64,000 nucleotides of DNA. Origin: Bradyrhizobium frederickii. GTDB taxonomy: Bacteria > Pseudomonadota > Alphaproteobacteria > Rhizobiales > Xanthobacteraceae. Below, one piece after another: positions 1 to 7,879 of the stretch. The stretch is from assembly GCF_004570865.1 (NCBI RefSeq), contig NZ_SPQS01000002.1, positions 525,608 through 589,607 of the forward strand, given 5' to 3'. A program made the translations under genes and the position numbers. The first letter of the stretch is position 1. Each line of letters opens with the position of its first letter. The notes under the pieces are model-generated. The model searched no databases, was not told where the DNA came from, and saw nothing but the letters and a program-made list of their open reading frames with translations.

Positions 1-146
1 CCGTGCGCGCGCCGCGGATCATGTCGAAATACTATCATTCCATTCTGGATCTGCTGATTGCGCGCGGTTTCAACGCGCCGCGCCAGCCGGTGCGTGTGTC
101 GAAGGTCACACGCATCGCCATCCTGCTCCGTTACGCTTTCATCTGA
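1..146 (+). CDS. hpnD: Presqualene diphosphate synthase HpnD, C-terminal end only
   Basis: The last 47 codons of a gene that begins left of the window are readable in the frame starting at base 3. They include a SKYYHSILDLL stretch and end in TGA at 144-146. Position directly before hpnE, with the stop overlapping the hpnE ATG (TGATG), identifies it as HpnD by the conserved order hpnC-hpnD-hpnE. HpnD condenses two farnesyl diphosphates to presqualene diphosphate at the cytoplasmic membrane. The catalytic aspartate-rich motifs lie outside the window, so the assignment rests on context and tail sequence. Confidence 0.75.
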   Translation, partial: VRAPRIMSKYYHSILDLLIARGFNAPRQPVRVSKVTRIAILLRYAFI

Positions 147-1402
147 TGCAAAAGACAGCTCACATCATCGGTGCTGGAATTTCCGGCCTCTCCGCCGCCG
201 TGCGGCTCGCCAATGCCGGCTTCAAGGTCGCCGTGCACGAGGCCACGCACCAGGCCGGCGGCCGGTGCCGTTCCTATTTCGACGGCGCCACCAACCTCAC
301 CATCGACAATGGCAATCATCTGCTGCTGTCGGGCAACAGCCATGCGCGCGCCTATGCGCGCGCGGTCGGCACCGAGGCGGGCCTGGTCGGCCCCGAGAGC
401 GCGCAGTTTCCGTTCGTCGACATCAAGACGGGGCAGCGCTGGCAGATCGATCTCGGCAGCGGCCGGCTGCCGACCTGGGTGCTCGACGAGAGCCGCCGCG
501 TGCCCGACACGGGCCTTGCCGATTACCTGAAGCTGGCGCCGCTGATCTGGGCGTCGGAAGAGACATTGGTCGGCAAGTCGATTCCTTGCGAAGGCGTGCT
601 CTATCAGCGCCTGGTGCAGCCGCTGTTGCTCGCAGCCCTCAACGTCGATCCGCCCGAGGGCTCGGCGGGGCTTGCCGGCGCGATCGTGCGCGAGACGCTG
701 CTTGCCGGCGGGCAGGCCTGCCGTCCGCTGATCGCGCGCGACGGTCTCAGCGCCGTGCTGATCGAGCCCGCGGTGAAGTTCTTGGCTGAGCGTGGCCACA
801 TTGTTCAGCTCGGCCATGAGCTGCGCTCGTTCGCGACCGGCGACGGCAAGGCCAGTGCGCTGCATTTCGGCGGCGAGGATGTTATCCAGCTCGGTGAGGG
901 CGATGTCGTCGTGATGGCGGTGCCGCCGCGCGCCGCCGCCAGCCTGCTGCCCGGCCTGAAGACGCCGACCGAATTCCGCGCCATCGTCAATGCGCATTTT
1001 CGCATCACGCCGCCGCCGGGTTCGGCACCGATCCTCGGGGTGATCGGCGGCATCGTGGAATGGCTGTTCGCATTCCCGAACCGGCTTTCCGTCACCATCA
1101 GCAATGGCGACCGTCTGGTCGACATGCCGCGCGAGGAACTCGCGCAGGCGGTCTGGAACGATGTCTGCAAGGCCGGCGGCGTGTCCGGCGAGCTGCCCCC
1201 TTGGCAGATCGTGCGCGAGCGCCGCGCCACATTTGCGGCGACGCCGGCGCAGAATGCCCTGCGCCCGGGGCCGGTCACCGCGCTGAAAAACCTGTTCCTT
1301 GCGGGGGATTGGACTGCTACGGGATTGCCTGCAACCATCGAGGGATCGGTCCGGTCCGGTGATCGCGCCGCCGATCTGGTTCTGGCCGCCAAAGCATCCT
1401 GA
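146..1402 (+). CDS. hpnE: Hydroxysqualene dehydroxylase HpnE (FAD-dependent)
   Basis: This 418-residue amine-oxidase-fold flavoprotein reduces hydroxysqualene to squalene in the bacterial HpnCDE route. The N-terminus holds a dinucleotide-binding motif (HIIGAGISGLSAAVRLA, about residues 7-23) followed by the acidic end of the second strand. The C-terminus has the FAD-closing segment LFLAGDWTATGLPATIEGSVRSG typical of phytoene desaturase-like enzymes. The start codon overlaps the hpnD stop by one base, so translation is probably coupled. It lies 64 bp before shc in the same direction, consistent with one hopanoid operon. Confidence 0.93.
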   Translation: MQKTAHIIGAGISGLSAAVRLANAGFKVAVHEATHQAGGRCRSYFDGATNLTIDNGNHLLLSGNSHARAYARAVGTEAGLVGPESAQFPFVDIKTGQRWQIDLGSGRLPTWVLDESRRVPDTGLADYLKLAPLIWASEETLVGKSIPCEGVLYQRLVQPLLLAALNVDPPEGSAGLAGAIVRETLLAGGQACRPLIARDGLSAVLIEPAVKFLAERGHIVQLGHELRSFATGDGKASALHFGGEDVIQLGEGDVVVMAVPPRAAASLLPGLKTPTEFRAIVNAHFRITPPPGSAPILGVIGGIVEWLFAFPNRLSVTISNGDRLVDMPREELAQAVWNDVCKAGGVSGELPPWQIVRERRATFAATPAQNALRPGPVTALKNLFLAGDWTATGLPATIEGSVRSGDRAADLVLAAKAS

Positions 1403-1466
1403 AAGGCGGCCCTGACGGGCAGACGTCCCGGCCAATTTCAATCCACTATCGGAGCAATCGAGCGAG

Positions 1467-3464
1467 ATGGATTCCGTGAACGCGACCAGCCGCGAAGCCC
1501 TTCAACAGGAGGCCTTGCGCCCGGGGACCTTGCAACCGGGCATCTTGGAATCGAGCATTGCATCGGCGACGCAGGGCGTCCTCGAGCTCCAGCAGGCGGA
1601 CGGCCATTGGGTGTTCGAGCTCGAGGCCGACTGCACGATTCCGGCCGAATACGTCCTGTTGCGCCACTATCTCGCCGAGCCGGTCGATGCCGTGCTCGAA
1701 GCCAAGATCGCCAATTATCTTCGCCGCGTCCAGGGCGCCCATGGCGGCTGGCCGCTGGTGCATGACGGCGAGTTCGACATGAGCGCCAGCGTGAAGGCCT
1801 ACTTCGCGCTGAAGATGATCGGCGATTCCGTCGACGCCCCGCACATGGTGCGCGCGCGCGAGGCGATCCATGCGCGCGGCGGTGCGATTCACAGCAACGT
1901 CTTCACCCGCTTCCTGCTTGCGATGTACGGCGTGGTGACCTGGCGCGCGGTGCCGGTGCTGCCGATCGAGATCGTGCTGCTGCCGTTCTGGTCGCCGTTC
2001 CACCTCAACAAGATCTCCTATTGGGCGCGCACCACCATGGTGCCGCTGATGGTGCTCGCAGCGCTGAAGCCGCGCGCGAAGAACCCGAAGGGCGTCGGCA
2101 TCGACGAATTGTTCCTGCAGGATCCGCGCTCGATCGGCATGACCGCCAAGGCGCCGCACCAGAGCATGGCCTGGTTCCTGCTGTTTCGTTCGCTCGACGC
2201 GATCTTGCGCGTGATCGAGCCGCTGTTTCCCAAGAGCCTGCGCAAGCGTGCCATCGACGCCGCACTCGCCTTCACCGAGGAGCGCCTCAACGGCGAGGAC
2301 GGCATGGGCGCGATCTATCCGCCCATGGCCAACATCGTCATGATGTACGACGCGCTCGGCAAGGATGAGAATTATCCGCCGCGCGCGGTCACGCGCCGGG
2401 GCATCGACAAGCTGCTCGTGATCGGCGAGGAGGAGGCCTATTGCCAGCCCTGCGTCTCGCCGGTCTGGGATACGACGCTGACGGCGCATGCGCTGCTGGA
2501 GGCGGGCGGCGACAAGGCGGTGCCGGCCGCCAAGCAGGGCCTCGACTGGTTGATCCCGAGGCAGGAGCTCGAGCTGAAGGGCGACTGGGCGGTGAAGCGG
2601 CCCGACGTGCGTCCGGGCGGCTGGGCCTTCCAGTACAACAACGCGCATTACCCCGACCTCGACGACACCGCCGTGGTGGTGATGTCGATGGACCGCATGC
2701 GCCGCGAGCACGGCGCCACCGGCTACGACACCGCGATCGCCCGCGGCCGCGAGTGGATCGAGGGCATGCAGAGCGACGACGGCGGCTGGGCCGCCTTCGA
2801 CGTCAACAATCTCGAATATTACCTCAACAACATCCCGTTCTCCGACCACGGCGCGTTGCTCGATCCGCCGACCGAAGACGTCACGGCGCGCTGCATCTCG
2901 ATGCTGGCCCAGCTCGGCGAGACCGCGAAGACCAGCAAGCACGTCGCCGACGGCGTCGCCTATTTGCGCAAGACCCAGCATCCCGAAGGGTCCTGGTACG
3001 GCCGCTGGGGCATGAACTTCATCTATGGAACCTGGTCGGTGCTCTGTGCCCTCAACATGGCCGGCGTCGACCACAAGGACCCCATGATTCGCAAAGCCGC
3101 CGCCTGGCTGGCCTCGATCCAAAACAAGGACGGCGGCTGGGGCGAGGACGCCGTCAGCTACCGGCTGGACTACAAGGGCTGGGAAGCCGCCCCCTCGACC
3201 GCCTCGCAAACGGCATGGGCCTTGCTTGCCCTCATGGCGGCAGGCGAGGTTGATCACCCGGCCGTCGCCCGCGGGGTGGAGTACCTGATTGCAACACAAA
3301 ACAAAAAAGGACTGTGGGACGAGCAGCGGTACACCGCCACAGGCTTCCCCCGGGTGTTCTATCTACGTTATCATGGTTACCCAAAGTTCTTTCCGCTGTG
3401 GGCGTTGGCGCGGTATCGGAACTTGCGGAACACCAACAGCAGGGTGGTAGGGGTCGGAATGTGA
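1467..3464 (+). CDS. shc: Squalene-hopene cyclase
   Basis: This monotopic membrane enzyme cyclises squalene to hopene and hopanol. The product is 665 residues, normal for the family. The DXDDTA motif is seen at about residues 397-402 (Asp399 would correspond to the protonating aspartate), and several QW-type repeats such as GGWGED and GSWYGRWG are present in the C-terminal half. A moderate purine-rich site (GGAGC) precedes the ATG. The stop codon overlaps the GTG start of hpnG (GTGA). The enzyme is the committed step of the pathway encoded around it. Confidence 0.97.
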   Translation: MDSVNATSREALQQEALRPGTLQPGILESSIASATQGVLELQQADGHWVFELEADCTIPAEYVLLRHYLAEPVDAVLEAKIANYLRRVQGAHGGWPLVHDGEFDMSASVKAYFALKMIGDSVDAPHMVRAREAIHARGGAIHSNVFTRFLLAMYGVVTWRAVPVLPIEIVLLPFWSPFHLNKISYWARTTMVPLMVLAALKPRAKNPKGVGIDELFLQDPRSIGMTAKAPHQSMAWFLLFRSLDAILRVIEPLFPKSLRKRAIDAALAFTEERLNGEDGMGAIYPPMANIVMMYDALGKDENYPPRAVTRRGIDKLLVIGEEEAYCQPCVSPVWDTTLTAHALLEAGGDKAVPAAKQGLDWLIPRQELELKGDWAVKRPDVRPGGWAFQYNNAHYPDLDDTAVVVMSMDRMRREHGATGYDTAIARGREWIEGMQSDDGGWAAFDVNNLEYYLNNIPFSDHGALLDPPTEDVTARCISMLAQLGETAKTSKHVADGVAYLRKTQHPEGSWYGRWGMNFIYGTWSVLCALNMAGVDHKDPMIRKAAAWLASIQNKDGGWGEDAVSYRLDYKGWEAAPSTASQTAWALLALMAAGEVDHPAVARGVEYLIATQNKKGLWDEQRYTATGFPRVFYLRYHGYPKFFPLWALARYRNLRNTNSRVVGVGM

Positions 3465-4210
3465 CTTTGGGGACGGGGGACTATTTTACCGCGGGTCAGG
3501 CCATCGACCCGCGGCCGATACTGATCGTGACCGGACTGGTGCAGGAGGCCCGCATCGCGGCCGGGCCGGGAATGGCCGTCATCTGTTCATCCAGCAGCCC
3601 GACGCAATTGCGGGCGCTTCTGACCGTGGTTGATCCCGAGACGATTCGCGGCGTGATCTCGTTCGGCGTTGCCGGCGGGCTCGACCCGAGCTTGCGCTCC
3701 GGCGACGTCGTGCTGGCGACCGAGGTGTTGTCCGGCGACACTCGCTGGGCCGCGGGGCTCTCGCTCGGCGACGATCTGATCGACCGCCTGACGTCGGGAC
3801 GCCGCCGCGTCGTGCGCGGCAGCCTCGCCGGTGCCGAGGAAGTGGTCACCAAGCGCTCCTGCAAGGCGGCGCTGCATTCTGAGACGGGCGCCGCTGCCGT
3901 CGACATGGAAAGCCACATCGCCGCCGCCTACGCCGCCGAAGCCGGACTGCCCTTTGCCGCGGTTCGCGTCATCAGCGACCCCGCTCACCGCGCGCTGCCG
4001 GCGATCGCCCGCGCCGCGATCAAGCCGAACGGCCAGATCGACCTCGCCGCCGTGCTGCGCGGCATCGTGCGCAATCCGGCAACGCTGCATGCCCTGGTCT
4101 CGACCGGCATCGACTTCAACCGCGCGCTGCGGAGCCTGCGCGGCTGCCGCGATTATCTGATCGGGACGGAGCTGATCGAGAGCGAGCCGCTGGTGTCGAA
4201 GGCGGCCTGA
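3461..4210 (+). CDS. hpnG: Adenosylhopane nucleosidase HpnG
   Basis: The product is 249 residues of the nucleoside phosphorylase fold (purine nucleosidase/MTAN type). HpnG removes adenine from adenosylhopane, made by HpnH, to give ribosylhopane. The GTG start at 3461 overlaps the shc stop and sits after an AGGGG site, so it was preferred over in-frame extensions that reach back into shc. Visible family features are the early ILIVTGLVQEARIA strand, a glycine-rich VSFGVAGGLDP segment and a DMESHIAA segment carrying the substrate-contacting Met-Glu pair. It is the last gene of the plus-strand hopanoid run and is followed by a terminator. Confidence 0.93.
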   Translation: MTLGTGDYFTAGQAIDPRPILIVTGLVQEARIAAGPGMAVICSSSSPTQLRALLTVVDPETIRGVISFGVAGGLDPSLRSGDVVLATEVLSGDTRWAAGLSLGDDLIDRLTSGRRRVVRGSLAGAEEVVTKRSCKAALHSETGAAAVDMESHIAAAYAAEAGLPFAAVRVISDPAHRALPAIARAAIKPNGQIDLAAVLRGIVRNPATLHALVSTGIDFNRALRSLRGCRDYLIGTELIESEPLVSKAA

Positions 4211-4238
4211 GCGGCGTCTTCGAACTGATGAGATGAAC

Positions 4239-4272
4239 GGCCCGGTCGCCATCGCGATCGGGCCTTTTTGTT
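4239..4272 (+). terminator. Rho-independent terminator after hpnG
   Basis: An 11-bp stem (GGCCCGGTCGC with GCGATCGGGCC, one G-T mismatch) encloses a 4-nt loop at 4250-4253 and is followed by TTTTTGTTG. It lies 28 bp after the hpnG stop and ends the hpnDE-shc-hpnG transcript. Confidence 0.85.
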
Positions 4273-4539
4273 GTCAGGCAACACGACGCATCAAAGACCC
4301 CGTATGGCCGTTGGGAGAGGCCGGCAGACGTCTACACGAGCCGTCGGGCAAAACACCACAAATGCCGTCAACCCCTTCCCGCAAAAATATTCCACTTTCC
4401 CGAATTTCGGATTTATGGCATAGAGCGTCCATCCCGGCCCTGCCAGAGGGGCGCTTCGCGATCGTCACGAGATGCGGGCCGGGGTGCGGTGGACGCGGCA
4501 GCGCCGGCGCGAAAGGCGATGACAGGGCGGGCAACCGTG

Positions 4540-5030
4540 AGTCATGCGCGGCGCGCTACGACACGGCGCGGTAACAGCGGTTTCGGTCGTCGTCGGAGGT
4601 GAGCACACGCGAGCCCCCGGCGATCAGGTCAAGCCGTCCGCGGACGGAGAAGTCGTGTGGTCCCGACGCCCGGGGTTCTGGCGTCAAATCTCGCCGTGAT
4701 GTGGCGGCCAACCGGCGCGCGCATCGGCCAGCGGCGAGGCGACGGGGGCAATAGTGCAACGCTCCCCGAGGAGAGCACGAAGGACACCGTTAAAACCATC
4801 CGCGCAGGGAAGGCCGGGCGACCGGCATCACCTGTGATCCACCCCGTGTGCATCTCTGTTGCGCACGGATCGCGGGTGCCGCCGGCGCCCGGCCTTCCCT
4901 GCGCCCTCTGGTCTTTCGAGGGCGGCGAACACGAGCAAGCCTCGGGCAAAAGGTGCCGCGAGAATGCGGATGTGCGTCTGCCAAGATCGAAGGTCAATCG
5001 AAGCAGTCATCAATACCGAAGTGCAATCAT
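4540..5030. repeat. Intergenic non-coding stretch with a long inverted repeat, probable dispersed element
   Basis: No convincing gene lies here; open frames in all phases have poor codon character. The notable structure is a perfect 19-bp inverted repeat, 4802-4820 against 4886-4904, separated by 65 nt. The sequence around it resembles, from memory, a high-copy intergenic element of Bradyrhizobium, but copy number cannot be counted from one window. The left part of the gap (4273-4540) shows nothing recognisable. Confidence 0.5.
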
Positions 5031-5039
5031 TTGCCGGAT

Positions 5040-5215
5040 CTCGTGCCCCGGACGCAGTGCAGCGCCCCCGCGATGCGAAGCATCGTCGGGAGCGATGCGC
5101 TGCAGAGCGGGGGCCCATGCAGCGCCACGGCACGTGGTTGCTGGGTCCCGGCTCGGCGCAGCAGCGCAAAGAGCGCTGCAGCGCGTCCGGGACAACGGGC
5201 CGCTTATCTTGCGGC
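5040..5215. repeat. Dispersed palindromic repeat (GTCCCGG...CCGGGAC family)
   Basis: Mosaic of short inverted segments rich in GCAGCGC and GTCCGGGAC motifs. A shorter related copy is found at 12640-12716 (CCCCGGCTCAGCAGCGCA...GCGTCCGGGGCACGAG). It is non-coding and placed between the end of the hopanoid plus-strand operon and the end of hpnH. Confidence 0.6.
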
Positions 5216-5232
5216 ACGACGGCACAAGACAA

Positions 5233-5260
5233 AGGCCCGGTCGCGATCGCGGCCGGGCCT
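5233..5260 (-). terminator. Terminator after hpnH (possibly bidirectional)
   Basis: The strong hairpin AGGCCCGG...CCGGGCCT has an internal near-palindrome TCGCGATCGCGG. Read on the minus strand it is followed by a T-rich tract (TTTGTCTTG), 28 bp after the hpnH stop. The stem is similar to the hpnG terminator at 4239. Confidence 0.75.
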
Positions 5261-5288
5261 TCGTCGTGAGAGTTGAGTGCGTCCGCTC

Positions 5289-6449
5289 TTACGCCGCGGT
5301 CGAAGCCTTCTGTGCGGCCTTCGCCTGCGCAGCCTCGGCCTCGTCCTTGCGGATCTCCGAGAGCTTCTTCTGGACCTGCTCCGAGAAGATGTACTGCGCC
5401 GGGCGCTGCTTCGACATGTCGATCTCCGGCGCCATCGGGCCCGAGGTCTTGATGCCGCGCAGCGACACCCACATCGCCTTCAGCGGGTTGTTCAGCGCTG
5501 CGGTCGCCGCCGTCGGCTCGTAGCCGCAATGGGCCATGCAGTCGGCGCACTTCTCGTAACGGCCGGTGCCGTAGCTGTCCCAGTCGGTGGTCTCCATCAG
5601 CTCCTTGAAGGTCTTGGCGTAGCCTTCACCGAGCAGATAACAGGGCTTCTGCCAGCCGAAGATGTTGCGCGCGGGCATGCCCCACGGCGTGCACTCGTAT
5701 TCCTGGTTGCCGGCGAGGAAGTCGAGGAACAGGGCCGAATGCATGAAGTTCCACTTCTTGCCCTTGCCCATCGCAAAGACGTCGCGGAACAGCTTCTTGG
5801 TCTTGGTGCGGTTGAGGAAGTGCTCCTGGTCCGGCGCGCGCTCATAGGCATAGCCCGGCGACATCGAGACGCCGACGCCGAGCTCGACGGTGAGGTCCAG
5901 GAATTTGGCGATCTCCTCGGCCGGATGGCCGTCGAAGATGGTGGCGTTGACGTTGACGGTGAAGCCGCGTGCCTTCGCCGCCTTGATCGCGGAGACGGCG
6001 CGGTCGAACACGCCCTTCTGCGACACCGCCTTGTCGTGGTGATCGCGCAGGCCGTCGAGATGCACGGAGAAGAACAAATAAGGGGAGGGCTCGAACAGAT
6101 CGAGCTTCTTCTCGAGCAGCAGCGCGTTGGTGCAGAGCGAGACGAACTTCTTGCGCGCGACGAGGCCGCGCACGATCTCGCCGATCTCCTTGTGGATCAG
6201 CGGCTCGCCGCCGGGAATCGCCACCATCGGCGCGCCGCATTCGTCGGCGGCGTCCCAGCACTCCTGCGCGGTCATGCGGCGGTTGAGGATCGCATCCGGA
6301 TAATCGATCTTGCCGCAGCCGACGCAGGCGAGGTTGCAGCGAAACAGCGGCTCCAGCATCAGCACGAGCGGGTAGCGCTTGCGGCCAAGCAGTCTCTGCT
6401 TGAGCAAATAGCCGCCGATACGCATTTCCTTGAAGAACGGGATAGCCAT
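5289..6449 (-). CDS. hpnH: Adenosyl-hopene transferase HpnH (radical SAM)
   Basis: This 386-residue radical SAM protein joins the 5'-deoxyadenosyl radical to hopene to form adenosylhopane, the first step of C35 side-chain formation. The cluster motif CNLACVGCG (Cys at about residues 39, 43 and 46) and a GGEPL motif for SAM binding are visible. The C-terminus carries the Cys-rich SPASM-like region (YEKCADCMAHCGYEP). The N-terminal MAIPFFKEMRIGGYLLKQRLLGRKRYPLVLMLEPLFRCN is typical of HpnH. It is read after ispH with a 36-bp gap and ends at a strong terminator. The tail is Ala/Glu-rich. Confidence 0.96.
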   Translation of the reverse strand: MAIPFFKEMRIGGYLLKQRLLGRKRYPLVLMLEPLFRCNLACVGCGKIDYPDAILNRRMTAQECWDAADECGAPMVAIPGGEPLIHKEIGEIVRGLVARKKFVSLCTNALLLEKKLDLFEPSPYLFFSVHLDGLRDHHDKAVSQKGVFDRAVSAIKAAKARGFTVNVNATIFDGHPAEEIAKFLDLTVELGVGVSMSPGYAYERAPDQEHFLNRTKTKKLFRDVFAMGKGKKWNFMHSALFLDFLAGNQEYECTPWGMPARNIFGWQKPCYLLGEGYAKTFKELMETTDWDSYGTGRYEKCADCMAHCGYEPTAATAALNNPLKAMWVSLRGIKTSGPMAPEIDMSKQRPAQYIFSEQVQKKLSEIRKDEAEAAQAKAAQKASTAA

Positions 6450-6485
6450 TACGAGTTTCTTTCTGGGCTTTTTAATTCGGGTGGG

Positions 6486-7412
6486 TCAGCTCGCGGCCAG
6501 TTGGGCCGGAAGCCGGAATTCGATGTTTTCCTCACGGCCCGGCAAAACCTGGACCTTCACCGGTCCGATCCGCCGCATCGCTTCGATGACGTCATCCACG
6601 AGTACCTCGGGCGCCGAGGCGCCGGCCGTGATGCCCACGGTCCTGGCATTCTTCAGCCACTCCGGATCGAGCTCGCTGCCGTCGGCAATCAAATAACTCG
6701 CGACGCCGGCCTCGGTGCCGATTTCGCGAAGCCGGTTCGAATTCGAGCTGTTGGCGGCGCCCACCACCAAGATCACGTCGACCAGCTTGCTCAAGTCCCT
6801 TACCGCAGATTGGCGGTTCTGTGTCGCATAGCAGATATCCCGGATATCCGGGCCTTGAATATCTGTAAAGCGGGCCTGAAGGGCCGCAATGATGTCCTTG
6901 GTGTCGTCGACCGACAGGGTGGTCTGGGTGATGTAGGCCACTGGCGTATCCGCCGGCAGCGTCAGCGCCTTAACCTCTTGAACGCTCTGGACAAGCAGCA
7001 CGGGGGCGGGAACCTGGCCCATCGTGCCCTCGACCTCGGGGTGTCCGGCATGGCCGATCAGGATTAGCGTGCGGCCCTTGGTGATGTAGCGCTTCCCCTG
7101 ATTGTGAACTTTCGTGACCAGGGGGCAGGTGGCGTTGAGCACCGGAAGGTCGCGCGCGGCGGCCTCTTCCTCGACGCTGCGGGCGACGCCGTGGGCACTG
7201 AACACCGTGACCGACTTCGGCGGGACCTCGGACAGCTCCTCGACGAAGATTGCGCCTTTGTTCTTCAGGCTCTCGACGACGTACTTGTTGTGCACGATCT
7301 CGTGGCGCACGTAGACGGGCGGGCCGTACTTCTCCAGCGCCCGTTCCACGATCTCGATCGCACGCACCACGCCCGCGCAGAAGCCGCGCGGCTGCGCCAG
7401 ATAAACTTCCAT
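6486..7412 (-). CDS. ispH: 4-hydroxy-3-methylbut-2-enyl diphosphate reductase IspH
   Basis: This is the last MEP-pathway enzyme, an iron-sulfur reductase giving IPP and DMAPP. The three cluster cysteines are visible in [15 protein letters not shown] near residue 11, [11 protein letters not shown], and [11 protein letters not shown]. The catalytic TQTTLS segment and an SSNSNRL substrate-binding motif are also present. The start at 7412 ([15 protein letters not shown]) matches the normal N-terminus. The frame stays open 50 codons further to 7562, but that extension is unlike the family and has no clear ribosome site. Placement just before hpnH couples precursor supply with hopanoid tailoring. 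Confidence 0.92.
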   Translation of the reverse strand: MEVYLAQPRGFCAGVVRAIEIVERALEKYGPPVYVRHEIVHNKYVVESLKNKGAIFVEELSEVPPKSVTVFSAHGVARSVEEEAAARDLPVLNATCPLVTKVHNQGKRYITKGRTLILIGHAGHPEVEGTMGQVPAPVLLVQSVQEVKALTLPADTPVAYITQTTLSVDDTKDIIAALQARFTDIQGPDIRDICYATQNRQSAVRDLSKLVDVILVVGAANSSNSNRLREIGTEAGVASYLIADGSELDPEWLKNARTVGITAGASAPEVLVDDVIEAMRRIGPVKVQVLPGREENIEFRLPAQLAAS

Positions 7413-7879
7413 GGGTTGCCCATCACGCAAGTTGCACCAATCCGCTTCAAAGTCCCCGGCGGCATGCCGATACTGACCAATGAGTTGCAATATCCGCACC
7501 ATTGGTTCGCGCACGCGGTAGCCGCCCACCCCCGGTCGGGGCTCCGGCGCATGGAGGCGCAATACTTTGTGTCAAAAAATCGGCAGCAAGGAAAGGTCAA
7601 ATGAAACCTCCAGCTCCGATCGAGGCTCTGTTGCGGTATTATAGTAGTTAGATTTCCCCAAGTGGCAAGCGCGTCGAAAGTGCCCAGTCTTTCGTCACTT
7701 TCCCGCCTCAACTCCCCGGCTATACCGGCCGCCCCCGCATGGTTTTGCCCGGGTCTCCCGCCGTTTACTTCGAACCTCCTCGCGGCGAGAACCACCCAAA
7801 ACAGCAATAGGTTTCGCCCGGGAACTCCGATAAACAGCGGGCGTTTCCGGCAAGCTGTTTAACCGCAGAAAGAAAAGAA
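7413..7879. other. Divergent intergenic region between ispH and hpnN
   Basis: A 467-bp gap that must carry the promoters of both ispH-hpnH (leftward) and hpnN (rightward). The first 150 bp are an in-frame open extension of ispH and are probably 5' leader. An AT-rich patch around 7635-7655 (TATTATAGTAG) is the likeliest promoter zone. I cannot assign defined -35/-10 boxes or a repressor site. Confidence 0.4.

Noticed and set aside
1446..3299. Long open frame antisense to shc, and similar long antisense frames opposite hpnN, dnaE2, the RND pump, tctA and the mutase genes
   Set aside because: In GC-rich DNA the antisense frames of real genes stay open by codon bias. Their translations are Arg/Gly/Ala-rich with no domain, while the sense strand encodes well-known families.
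4280..5280. Small genes in the gap between hpnG and hpnH
   Set aside because: Several short frames exist, but they cross inverted repeats, differ in every phase and lack ribosome sites or recognisable domains.
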